Assembly: GCF_035046505.1 (NCBI RefSeq)
Contig: NC_089822.1
Span: 267,665,024 to 267,729,023 of the forward strand
Length of the DNA: 64,000 nt
DNA from: Tiliqua scincoides
Taxonomy: Eukaryota; Chordata; Lepidosauria; Squamata; Scincidae
Direction: 5' to 3'
Positions within the stretch are counted from its first letter, which is position 1. Every line of letters begins with the position of its first letter. The translations under genes were made by a program, and so were the position numbers. This document shows positions 21,113-30,822 of this stretch, in pieces. The notes below the pieces were generated by a model, which was not told the DNA's origin, did not search any database, and saw only the letters and a program-made list of their open reading frames with translations.

Positions 21113-22213
21113 CAAGTTTCACACAGACATGCTAGTTGGCATAGTACAATCATACAAAATTATGCAGCCAGCGATACAGGTGTAAGATTTTCTCAGACCA
21201 AGAATGCCCCAGAGCACTTGCAGAGTGAAAAATACAAACCTTGAATAAAAGCAGTCTGACATACAGATTCTGATAGAGAGAAGCAATATTCAAATCTATC
21301 AGATTCACACAGGCACACAAAACACATACAAATTCCATAGGCAAAGGAGAGAGAACAATATGCTTACCAAATGAACTGCAGCCTTCTTTTTGGGGGAGAT
21401 GTTCTGACACACACAATAAGGTGTCCCCTTTTATAGGAAAAATCTCTGTACCCCTCACTTCTGGACATTCCAATTAGTTTTTTCTTCCCAGGCCCATACA
21501 ATAAACAAAAATGTTGGTAAGTTAGTATGTTTTTATTTTCACACCATAAATCTTAAAAGAAGACACGTGAAAAACAGACCCCAAATTCTGCAATAGTCCT
21601 GGATTAACCCCAGTTTTTGACCTGTGTCTGGTTTTTGCACATGCAAAAATCCAGATACAGATTCTGTTCCCATGTCAAAAAGTTTGAAAATTTCCAAGTT
21701 ATTGGAATGCAATCATTCTGGATTAACCCCAGTTTTTGACCTGTGTCTGGCTGAGAGAAGACTGCATTTCCAGAAACGTGAAGAAATTCAGATAAGCAAT
21801 CCATTCAAACTCTGGTGTTGAAGATTCTGTTATTTGCTTTGGGGGAAAAACATAAATAGTACTGAATATGTTAGCACAGTAGCTGTACTTTATAATCCTA
21901 GTATTGTATAACACTAAATAAAAAGCAAGGGAATAAGAAAACATCCGTTTTGTTGCCATTAACATTTCATTTTCATTTTCTTACAGTGATTAGAGCAAAA
22001 AAATTTCAAGTGAAAAGGTGGTTCCAGCAAGTGATGATCCACTTGACACTCACAAAATGATCCGGTATGAAATCAAACAAATAAAGGTACATGGACTCCG
22101 TTGCCTATTTTATGAATTAAATGTCAACAAATAATATACTGGAACAAATATTTCCACAATATTATTTATTATTATATAGTAAATATATTACTTTTAGTAT
22201 ATTAATATTAGAG

Positions 22214-22430
22214 CAGCCATTTTCAACCACTGTGCCATGGCACATTGGTGTGCTGCGAGTGGTCCACAGGTGTGCCACAGAAATTTGTGGGAAGGTCATT
22301 TATTAGTAGGGCCAATGGGGGATGTGAGCCCCCCTCTGGTAACATGGTGTACCTTCTAAATGGTCAAAAATCTGATGGGTGTGGCTTGACAATTTTAATG
22401 CCATGAGATGAAAAAGGATGAAAATCACTG
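22214..22430. mobile_element. 217-bp hAT MITE in right arm, mirror copy
   Basis: Reverse complement of 15701-15917 with TATTAGAG on both sides (22206-22213 and 22431-22438). Confidence 0.8.
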
Positions 22431-23289
22431 TATTAGAGGAACAAAACAAGTTCCCAGCCATTCTAGTGTCAGCTTTATATACATCAGTATTTGTTTATAC
22501 AAATATTGATATGAACATAAACTAGAAGATAACCACAAATATTTAATCATGTAGATGAATAAATAATCATGTCTGATCATGTTTCTATATCAAATCAGAA
22601 GCTTTAAACCTCCCTGCTAGCCAAGCAGAAGGGAAGAGGGAGCCTCTGAGTCCAAGGTTTGCATCTAATCAAGCATATAACCATGTTTTAGCATTGTGCG
22701 TTCTATTTATGGGCTTCTGTGTTGCATCCAAATCTGTGTCACATTTTGTAATATGAAGCCCTGCTATTAATTTGTCAGAAGGCACAGTCAAATCACATGT
22801 AATCAACATGTGTGTCATGGCATGGGAGACAAGTTCAGGCGAGGGGAAGTTATTGCTTTGTTTCATATTTATGCTCTCATTAGATATGGAGAGATACAAA
22901 GAGAATAGTGAGCCACAGGTGAACTTCAGCAAATACTTAGTTCAAGTCAGTTTGGGATTGCTTTCCAAAAAAAGATACAAATAATTAAAAATACAATGAC
23001 AGATATTTATTTAAAAGATTTATATACCACTGTTCTCGTACTCAACATCAAAGTAAAACATGTAGAAGATAAAACATCTGAATAAAAATATTTAACAATT
23101 AAACACTTAAAATTAAAAATATAAGAGTAGATTCAAATATAAAACAGCTATTTCATAATATAAAAGCAGCAACAGAAATTTAAAAAGAGGAACTCTAGAT
23201 ACAAGTAAACTAGTAGGCAGAGATTTAATCAGTAGGTGGAAATTAACATTTTGTGAGGAAACAAAGAACCCACACTGTAATCTTAAGTA

Positions 23290-24182
23290 CAGGGTGGCCA
23301 ACCCGCAGCACAAGATGTGCCACTTTTTATGTAGAAAATCTTGAACATGTCACTCCACTTTAACGTCTTTTTTTTTTTTTTTTTAGTGATTATCAAGCTA
23401 GCTAAATAGAGCCTCCAAGTTCAAGAGCAGTATGTCTCCAAGTACCAGATGGTACGGAGCAAAAAACATGAGAATGCTGTTGCTTATTTGTGGCTTTCCA
23501 AAGACACCTGGCTGACTGCTGATGAGGCCAGAAAGATAGCTTGCATGGACCTTTAGTCTGGCCTTGTGGAACCCATTCCAAAGTCTATATAACATGTATT
23601 CACTCCCCTTCTGCACAGCCCAGCCCCCCTCTGCTTGCTCACTTTCTTGTTATCAAAGATGATAACTTAGCCAGGACCTCTTTGTGACTGATTTTCTCAA
23701 AGATAGTATCTCCACACAGCTGGGCCATCTGGCCTTTGCTGATCTCATTGGTCATCTCTGCGCTGTCCCGCTTGTCCCCTGCTGCCTTCCACAGCCCACC
23801 CCAAGACTTCTTGGGTAAGCAAGTGACATGCCTGTTAGTGAAATGCAGCTCTCTAGCATTTGCCCTATGGACTTTCTCTCCTATTCAAAATTCTTTTCTT
23901 ACCTTACTGCCTGTTTTTCAGTCAAAGCAAGTCAAGCACAGTAGGTGTGGCCACCCTTAGTGTGCACACTGCAGCATTAGAAACTTGAAGGTTTGTTGTG
24001 TAAGAAGTAGCAAAGAAAGCAAGCAAACTGTAAACTGCAGTTTTCTTTCTTTGCCATTTTTTGTAATAATTCTTTGTTATCATTTAAAAGTTTTTCAAAA
24101 ATATATGGCAACTTCATGCATGCAAATCAGAAAGAGTCAGTGTGCCACTAGTAGCATTTGTGCTGCAGGTTGGCCACCCTTG
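23290..24182. mobile_element. hAT element nested in right arm, mirror copy
   Basis: Inverted counterpart of 13950-14841, bounded by CTTAAGTA and CTTTAGAA. Its presence at the mirrored site shows that the arms were copied after the hAT insertion. Confidence 0.7.
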
Positions 24183-24947
24183 CTTTAGAACATTATTTTT
24201 TCCCACCTGGGGGTCAAATTCTAACCTGTAACTACTGCCACAATTTCCATTAGTTTCAAAGCTGAAGAAAACATCATGCATACTAAAATAATATTTATAA
24301 GGTTGAGCCTACCACAATATCTGCCCCTTACAAGTAATAATAAAATATTCAGGTAAACCTGATCAACATACATTGCAATTATTTCATTTGCCTGGATAAA
24401 TCTGAAGTGTTGTGATGATGGGAGGAGGGGCCACAGCTCAGCAGTACAGTACAAGGTTCATCCCTGTCCATACCAGTCAGGACTGAGAACCCTGAGGACT
24501 GAAACCCTAGAAAGCCAAAGCAAGCCACAGTGGACAATAATGGACTAATGGTCTGACTGAGTATAAGACAGTTTAATATGTTGGATGGGGACGCATTATT
24601 TATTAGCTGCTGCTATTACTTTACAACACCTTGCCATTTAGTATTTTAACAGAATATTATACACCCATTTTCCAGTTATACTTAATGCTGCTTTGAACTT
24701 CAGAGCTGTCTTCACCTGTCAGTGAATAAGATGATGTAATCATGAGAACACCTTTATGGTTAGATTTCAGTTGGGTCATGGCAATTGATGACATTTAGAA
24801 GGTGTTCCACATTCTGTGGTTTACTTTCAGACATAGGTTTCGTAACGTTTTGAAAGCGTCCTTCTTTGGAATAGCCTACAGAAAAAAAAAACACAAATAA
24901 GTATTTTTTTTATTTTTACATTTCAGGCAACACACTCACGTATGCAC

Positions 24948-25365
24948 TCAAGCACAATAATTTACCTCTCCTTCAGGTTCTCTAGGTACAGGTGGTTCTT
25001 CCATTGCAAATTGGTAAACCAGGTTCAAAGATGGAAACGGTAACACGTCATCCTCCTCCTCCTCCTCATAATGCCTACATTTTTGCTTCTTCTTCATAGG
25101 TGCCTGTGGTAGGCTTTGAGAATCAGTGGGTCTGTCTGGGGTCTCCGGCTCATCGCAGCTCTCCATCTTGAACAGCTTGCGAACGTAGTTTTGAGAATCT
25201 GCGGGTCTGACCGGGGTCTCCCCCCCCCTCAGAAGGCAGCACCTTCTCCTTCTCTTCTTCGGGGCTCTCCATCTTGGTCAATTCCCTAGCAGGGGATTCG
25301 CACTCCAACTGGGGAGTCTCGGTCCCAGAAGTCGAAGCGGGTGAGCTTTTCAGAGGGGAGGCCAT
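24948..25365 (-). CDS. Small acidic open region in right arm, mirror copy
   Basis: Inverted copy of 12767-13184, reading inward from the right end, with its own CCAAT and TATA-like signals upstream on the minus strand. Both copies point to the centre of the element. Function unknown. Confidence 0.4.
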
Positions 25366-25518
25366 GGCTGCATCAGGCTGATCGGCTTTCTCCCTCCCCC
25401 CGAAAGCCAGGGCCTTAAAATACAGAGGACATGCCCAGGCCTGTTCCCATTCCCTATTGGTCCCTGCGGTGGTCCGAGAACTAAAAATTCCATTCCTATT
25501 GGTCAACAGTGATGGGAC

Positions 25519-26505
25519 GAGCTGTTTGAGGGGGTCACATGAACCCCTTTCCAACACTTTATTGGGGGGCTCCTTTTCCCACCAAACCAAATGTCGGGGT
25601 GCTACAAAACCCTTCCCTAGTGGTCGAGGGGAACGGTGAAAGTTGTTTGAGGGGTCACATGAACCCCTTTCCCACACTTTATTGGGGGGCTCCTTTTCCC
25701 GCCAAACCAAACGTCGGGGTGCTACAAAACCCCTCTCTAGTGGTCGAGGGGAACGGGGAAAGTTGTTTGAGGGGTCACATGAACCCCTTTCCAACACTTT
25801 TTGGGGGGCTCCTTTTCCCACCAAACCAAATGTCGGGGTGCTACAAAACCCCTCTCTAGTGGTCGGCGGTAATGGGGAGAGTTGTTTGAGGGGTCACATG
25901 AACCCCTTTCCAACACTTTATTGGGGGGCTCCTTTTCCCACCAAACCAAATGTCGGGGTGCTACAAAACCCTTCCCTAGTGGTCGAGGGGAACGGGGAAA
26001 GTTGTTTGAGGGGTCACATGAACCCCTTTCCAACACTTTATTGGGGGGCTCCTTTTCCCACCAAACCAAATGTCGGGGTGCTACAAAACCCCTCTCTAGT
26101 GGTCGATGGTAATGGGAAAGTTGTTTGAGGGGTCACATGAACCCCTTTCCAACACTTTTTGGGGGGCTCCTTTTCCCACCAAACCAAATGTCGGGGTGCT
26201 ACAAAACCCTTCCCTAGTGGTCGAGGGGAACGGGGAAAGTTGTTTGAGGGGTCACATGAACCCCTTTCCCACACTTTATTGGGGGGCTCCTTTTCCCACC
26301 AAACCAAATGTCGGGGTGCTACAAAACCCCTCTCTAGTGGTCGATGGTAATGGGAAAGTTGTTTGAGGGGTCACATGAACCCCTTTCCAACACTTTTTGG
26401 GGGGCTCCTTTTCCCACCAAACCAAATGTCGGGGTGCTACAAAACCCCTCCCTAGTGGTCGACGGTCTTGAGGGGAGTTGTTTGAGGGGTCACTTGAACC
26501 CCTTA
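25519..26505. repeat. Right-arm minisatellite, 8 copies of about 119 bp
   Basis: Inverted counterpart of 11510-12610 with one unit fewer. Individual units match specific left-arm units in order, including sub-variants (CGTTTGG versus CATTTGG), as expected for a copied arm that later lost or gained one unit. Confidence 0.95.
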
Positions 26506-26592
26506 GGGGGCGGGATTTCTGGTAAAAAGGGGCAGGACTTTCAGCTGTCAAAATAGTTTGACATAAGGTATGTACTTCCTACTACTGAGGCG

Positions 26593-27382
26593 GCATTCAG
26601 TCTCCACGGGCCAGCGCATGTCCCTGTGCTGGCCCAACCAAACCCTGAGGAGGCGCAAACGTGATATACAGCATGTTTGCAACCCTCTTGGGCCAGCACA
26701 AGGGACTTGAAATGTGTGGCCGTTGTTGTTCTTGACAAGGTGTCACTTGAAGTTGCCTCCTTCCTCCCTCTGTCTTCAGGCGGCCTCAGTCCCCTGGTTC
26801 ATTTTCTGGCTGAATTCAGTGGGTGTTCAGCCCCGGCCCATCCTGAGGCCACCTCATGTGGCCATCAGCAGCAGATGATGAAGGTTCCAAGGGGGAGACA
26901 ACTGGGGGTGCTTTTCACCCCACATTCTCCACCAGCACCAATGTGCCACCACCTCACTGATCTGCTTCCCACTCACTCAAGCGAGAAGCAGGTAATTCCG
27001 CTGCTTACCGTGAACTTTCTACAGTGGTGTGCTGTGTGGGACTTCTGGTTTCATTGACAGGTTTTCATTTACAGCAGCTGCGTGTCCCTGTCAATGAAAC
27101 CAGAGGTCCCACATGTCCATGTTTCCTGCCAGTGCATGAGGATCATGATGAGGGTTTTGGTTGGGATTTGATAGACCTGAGATGGCATGGGGTGGTGATC
27201 TGAGCCAAATGTTGACCATCGGGCAGGTTTGTATGGATGCAAGTTGTCCAGGTACCCAGTTCCAAATTGGTCACGCAGCCCTCCTGCTAGTTGACCTCTG
27301 CAGCCTTGCTCATTTGGGGACCAAGTGCCTGAATCCTGCTTCCATCTGAACCTGCCTGGGGGTAACATCTGGTCAGAGGTTC
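26593..27382. other. Unit B backbone right of the 15-kb element
   Basis: Matches unit A 1815-2580, including the CTGTCTTCAG acceptor-like site and the hairpin. No conserved frame. Confidence 0.6.
27036..27112 (+). other. Conserved 26-bp-stem hairpin, unit B
   Basis: Arms 27036-27061 and 27087-27112; same stem as unit A. Confidence 0.7.
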
Positions 27383-27386
27383 TCTT

Positions 27387-28835
27387 ACATAAGAACATAA
27401 GAACAGCCCCACTGGATCAGGCCATAGGCCCATCTAGTCCAGCTTCCTGTATCTCACAGCGGCCCACCAAATGCCCCAGGGAGCACACCAGATAACAAGA
27501 GACCTCATCCTGGTGCTCTCCCCTACATCTGGCATTCTGACTTAACCCATTCATAAAATCAGGAGGTTGCGCATACACATCATGGCTTGTACCCCATAAT
27601 GGATTTTTGCTCCAGAAACTCGTCCAATCCCCTTTTAAAGGCGTCTAGGCTAGACGCCAGCACCACATCCTGTGGCAAGGAGTTCCACAGACCGACCACG
27701 TGCTGAGTAAAGAAATATTTTCTTTTGTCTGTCCTAACCCGCCCAACACTCAATTTGAGTGGATGTCCCCTGGTTCTGGTATTATGTGAGAGTGTAAAGA
27801 GCATCTCCCTATCCACTCTGTCCATCCCCTGCATAATTTTGTATGTCTCAATCATGTCCCCCCTCAAGCGTCTCTTTTCTAGGCTGAAGAGGCCCAAACG
27901 CCGTAGCCTTTCCTCATAAGGAAGGTGCCCCAGCCCCGTAATCATCTTAGTCGCTCTCTTTTGCACCTTTTCCATTTCCACTATGCCTTTTTTGAGATGC
28001 GGCGACCAGAACTGGACACAATACTCCAGGTGTGGCCTTACCATAGATTTGTACAACGGCATTATAATACTAACCGTTTTGTTCTCAATACCCTTCCTAA
28101 TGATCCCAAGCATAGAATTGGCCTTCTTCACTGCCACCGCACATTGGGTCGACACTTTCATCGACCTGTCCACCACCACCCCAAGATCTCTCTCCTGATC
28201 TGTCACAGACAGCTCAGAACCCATCAGCCTATATCTAAAGTTTTGATTTTTTGCCCCAATGTGCATGACTTTACACTTACTGACATTGAAGCGCATCTGC
28301 CATTTTGCTGCCCATTCTGCCAGTCTGGAGAGATCCTTCTGGAGCTCCTCACAATCACTTCTGGTCTTTACCACTCGGAAAAGTTTGGTGTCGTCTGCAA
28401 ACTTAGCCACTTCACTGCTCAACCCTGTCTCCAGGTCATTTATGAAGAGGTTGAAAAGCACCGGTCCCAGGACAGATCCTTGGGGCACACCGCTTTTCAC
28501 CTCTCTCCATTGTGAAAATTGCCCATTGACACCCACTCTCTGCTTCCTGGCCTCCAACCAGTTCTCAATCCACGAGAGGACCTGTCCTCTAATTCCCTGA
28601 CTGTGGAGTTTTTTCAGTAGCCTTTGGTGAGGGACCGTGTCAAACGCCTTCTGAAAGTCCAGATATATAATGTCCACAGGTTCTCCCGCATCCACATGCC
28701 TGTTGACCTTTTCAAAGAATTCTATAAGGTTCGTGAGGCAAGACTTACCCTTACAGAAGCCATGCTGACTCTCCCTCAGCAAGGCCTGTTCGTCTATGTG
28801 TTTTGAGATCCTATCTTTGATGAGGCATTCCACCA
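27387..28835 (-). mobile_element. CR1/L3-group LINE, 5'-truncated, intact reverse-transcriptase frame
   Basis: Inserted in unit B with flanking TCTT (27383-27386 and 28836-28839). The 3' end has the TTCTTATG-type tail. It is private to this unit, so it is younger than the duplication. Confidence 0.85.
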
Positions 28836-28836
28836 T
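27580..28836 (-). CDS. CR1 ORF2 reverse transcriptase, C-terminal 418 residues
   Basis: Open for 418 codons. In order: QHGFCKGKSCLTNL and YLDFQKAFDTVPH (RT motifs of the fingers/palm), SGVPQGSVLGP, the catalytic FADDTKLF, then the thumb/C-terminal part with VRPHLEYCVQFW, RRLRGDMIETY and WNSLPQDVV. The enzyme reverse-transcribes the LINE RNA at a nicked target. The endonuclease domain and N-terminus are missing through 5' truncation, so the copy cannot move on its own. The ATG at the edge is formed with a base of flanking DNA and is not the native start. Confidence 0.85.
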   Translation of the reverse strand: MVECLIKDRISKHIDEQALLRESQHGFCKGKSCLTNLIEFFEKVNRHVDAGEPVDIIYLDFQKAFDTVPHQRLLKKLHSQGIRGQVLSWIENWLEARKQRVGVNGQFSQWREVKSGVPQGSVLGPVLFNLFINDLETGLSSEVAKFADDTKLFRVVKTRSDCEELQKDLSRLAEWAAKWQMRFNVSKCKVMHIGAKNQNFRYRLMGSELSVTDQERDLGVVVDRSMKVSTQCAVAVKKANSMLGIIRKGIENKTVSIIMPLYKSMVRPHLEYCVQFWSPHLKKGIVEMEKVQKRATKMITGLGHLPYEERLRRLGLFSLEKRRLRGDMIETYKIMQGMDRVDREMLFTLSHNTRTRGHPLKLSVGRVRTDKRKYFFTQHVVGLWNSLPQDVVLASSLDAFKRGLDEFLEQKSIMGYKP

Positions 28837-29206
28837 CTTCTATGCCCCATCACCATCCAGCCTGTATGCAACTGGGATGTGGTAGAGAGTTTCCTCTGTG
28901 GCCAGCTCAAAATTGAGGACAGCCTCCTGAGGAGACGGTGCCTTGCTCCCTTCTTGGGAGACTCTTCATTATACTACCGTGGTGGGGTTGTGAATTCCTG
29001 TGGATATTTGCTATGTGCTGGTGTTTTGCCTACCTTGTGTTGCTTGCCTTGAGTGCCCTCGAGTGCTGACAGAAAGAGCTTGGAGAAAAATACACCTACA
29101 CGGAGAATGTTCATTATTCAGTCACTTGGTTCTGAGTTTGAACCAAGAGTCTTGTGTCCCAGGACTATGATCCAAAGCAGGGCCTGTAAGTAGGCAGGGG
29201 TAGAAT

Positions 29207-30729
29207 CAGTGCTTTTTTGTAAAACAAACAAAACAAAAAAACAAAAAAATGTGCAGGAACTCACAACTTGTTAATCTTTTATTTATTTATTTTTAAACCA
29301 TTTTTATTGGAGAAATAAAATATTTTTAATGTGCTTCCCCCCTAAAGATGAACTGACTTCTGAGTAGACATGCATAGGATTGGGCTGTCAATCTCCACAT
29401 CCCCTTCTTCCTAGCTACTTTTTCTACACATGGGGAAAAATACTGTACAGGTGCACTTGTAGCATGTAGCATGTAGTGTGGCACTACTTCGAGGAGAGGA
29501 AGCAGTGAATGGATTCTGAAGAATGGCTTACATGAATTGCATGTAGTAAAATTATTCTAAGCAACTGTGGGAGTAAGAACAAAAAAGGAATTCTTACACG
29601 AGAGGGGTCCTTAGGTGCACACAGAAACAGCTACGTTTACAAACAAGCGATTAAATATGGTTTAATTCAGGTATCAGAATACTCTGTGTCTTTGGAAAGG
29701 TGCTTGGCATGCAATTGTATGTTCTCTGCTGCCCTGAGCAGCTGCTGTGCATTGCTGGAGAGGAGCTGCAAATGCTGGCTGGCGGAGGGCATGCTTGTGG
29801 GGGAAGGATGAGGAGGATCTCTGGCAAGGCTGGACAGCACATTGTACACACATAGAATCCCTTTTCACCTGCCCTTAGCATGTGAAAACGGGTGCAGATA
29901 TATATCTCTGCCAGGATTAAGAGCCCAATCCTAGGTATTTCTACTCTGAAGTAAGTCTCGTTCTAGTCAATGGAGCTTACTCCCAGGAAAGTGCCTAGGA
30001 TTGCAGCCTAAGAGCCCAATCCTATGCATGTCTACTCAGAAGTCCACTTTAGTGAATGGGGCTTACTGTGGATAGGATGGCAGCCTCAGGGCCCAATCCT
30101 GTGCCTGTCTACTCAGAAGTCAGTCCCATTAGAGTCAATGGGGCTTCCTCCCAGGAAAGTGTGGAGAGGACTGCAGCCTCAGAGCCCTTCCTCTGCCTGT
30201 CTACTCAGGCTGCAAGGCTATGACACTTTCCCAGGAGTAAGCCCCATTGAACACAATGGAACTTACTCTGAGTAGACATGCCTAGGCTCATGCTGCAGAT
30301 TGGCATGGCGCCTGCACCAGCCAGATTTCTTCCCCTCCTCCTCCGCCAAGCCAGTACCTGGGTGTTCCGTGGGTGCTGCAACCCGTTTCCCTGGCTGGCT
30401 GGCTGGCTGTCCATCTGCCCATCCTCCTGATCAGCGTCAGCACATGTCCCCCACACCCTCCACCGGTTTGGAAGCTGTGTGGGGAAGCAGAGCACGGGGG
30501 GAGGGGAGGCAGGCTGGGCTAAGGTGAGAGCTTGGAGATGCGGGCAGGAGGGGGTCGTTGTGTGGTCAGGCAGGGGCCAGGGGCCTGCCCACCCTGCACC
30601 CCCCAGCACCCACCCAGTGAATGCCTCTGTTTTGCTCCCCCCCTCCTGGAATGCCTCCAAAGGGGAGGGGCACCTGCAAAAAGGTGCCAGAACTCCGTTC
30701 CCCTGCGTTCCATTAGAAAAAAAGCCCTG
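29207..30729. mobile_element. hAT-3 element inside the intron of zinc-finger gene 2
   Basis: Ends CAGTGCTTTTTTG and, inverted from the right, CAGGGCTTTTTTTCTAATGG. Flanking 8-mers GGTAGAAT (29199-29206) and GCTGGAAT (30730-30737) agree at 6 of 8. It is 1,523 bp with no transposase frame. It expands the 106-bp intron to 1,637 bp while leaving both splice sites intact. Confidence 0.7.
29925..30295. repeat. Squamate repeat array (GCCCAATCCTA / TCTACTCAGAAGT)
   Basis: Several imperfect repeats of a block containing GAGCCCAATCCTA, TCTACTCAGAAGT, CAATGGGGCTTACT and ATTGCAGCC, the last copy inverted. I recall this motif as very common in lizard and snake DNA. It lies within hAT-3. Confidence 0.7.
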
Positions 30730-30822
30730 GCTGGAATTGTCCTCTTCCATGTAACCTTCCCCATGCAAGCCTTCCCAAGGCACCCTACTCTGTCCTGAAA
30801 TAGACTCTGTCTGCTCCTGCAG

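Larger units (their letters stand above)
11427..26586. mobile_element. Polinton/Maverick-like palindromic element, gene-poor fossil
   Basis: A 15,160-bp element with termini AGTAGTAGGAAGTAC and its exact inverted copy. It is flanked by a perfect 6-bp duplication GAGGCG (11421-11426 and 26587-26592). The empty-site sequence is visible in unit D near 46697-46711. Six-bp duplications, 5'-AG ends and a 15-20 kb size are published hallmarks of Polintons. The inverted arms, however, are about 5.6 kb each (about 11427-17092 and 21046-26586), and I see no capsid, DNA polymerase B, integrase, ATPase or protease gene. It is best described as a non-autonomous Polinton-like derivative. The arms differ by very few bases by eye, so it is young or homogenised. 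Alternative: an unrelated foldback element. Confidence 0.6.
21046..26586 (-). repeat. Right inverted arm of the 15-kb element
   Basis: Mirror of the left arm: minisatellite with 8 copies, small acidic open region on the minus strand, and both nested hAT elements at mirrored positions. Confidence 0.85.

Noticed and set aside
25519-26505. CRISPR-like regular repeats
   Set aside because: Units of about 119 bp are contiguous with no unique spacers, and the context is a vertebrate transposable element.
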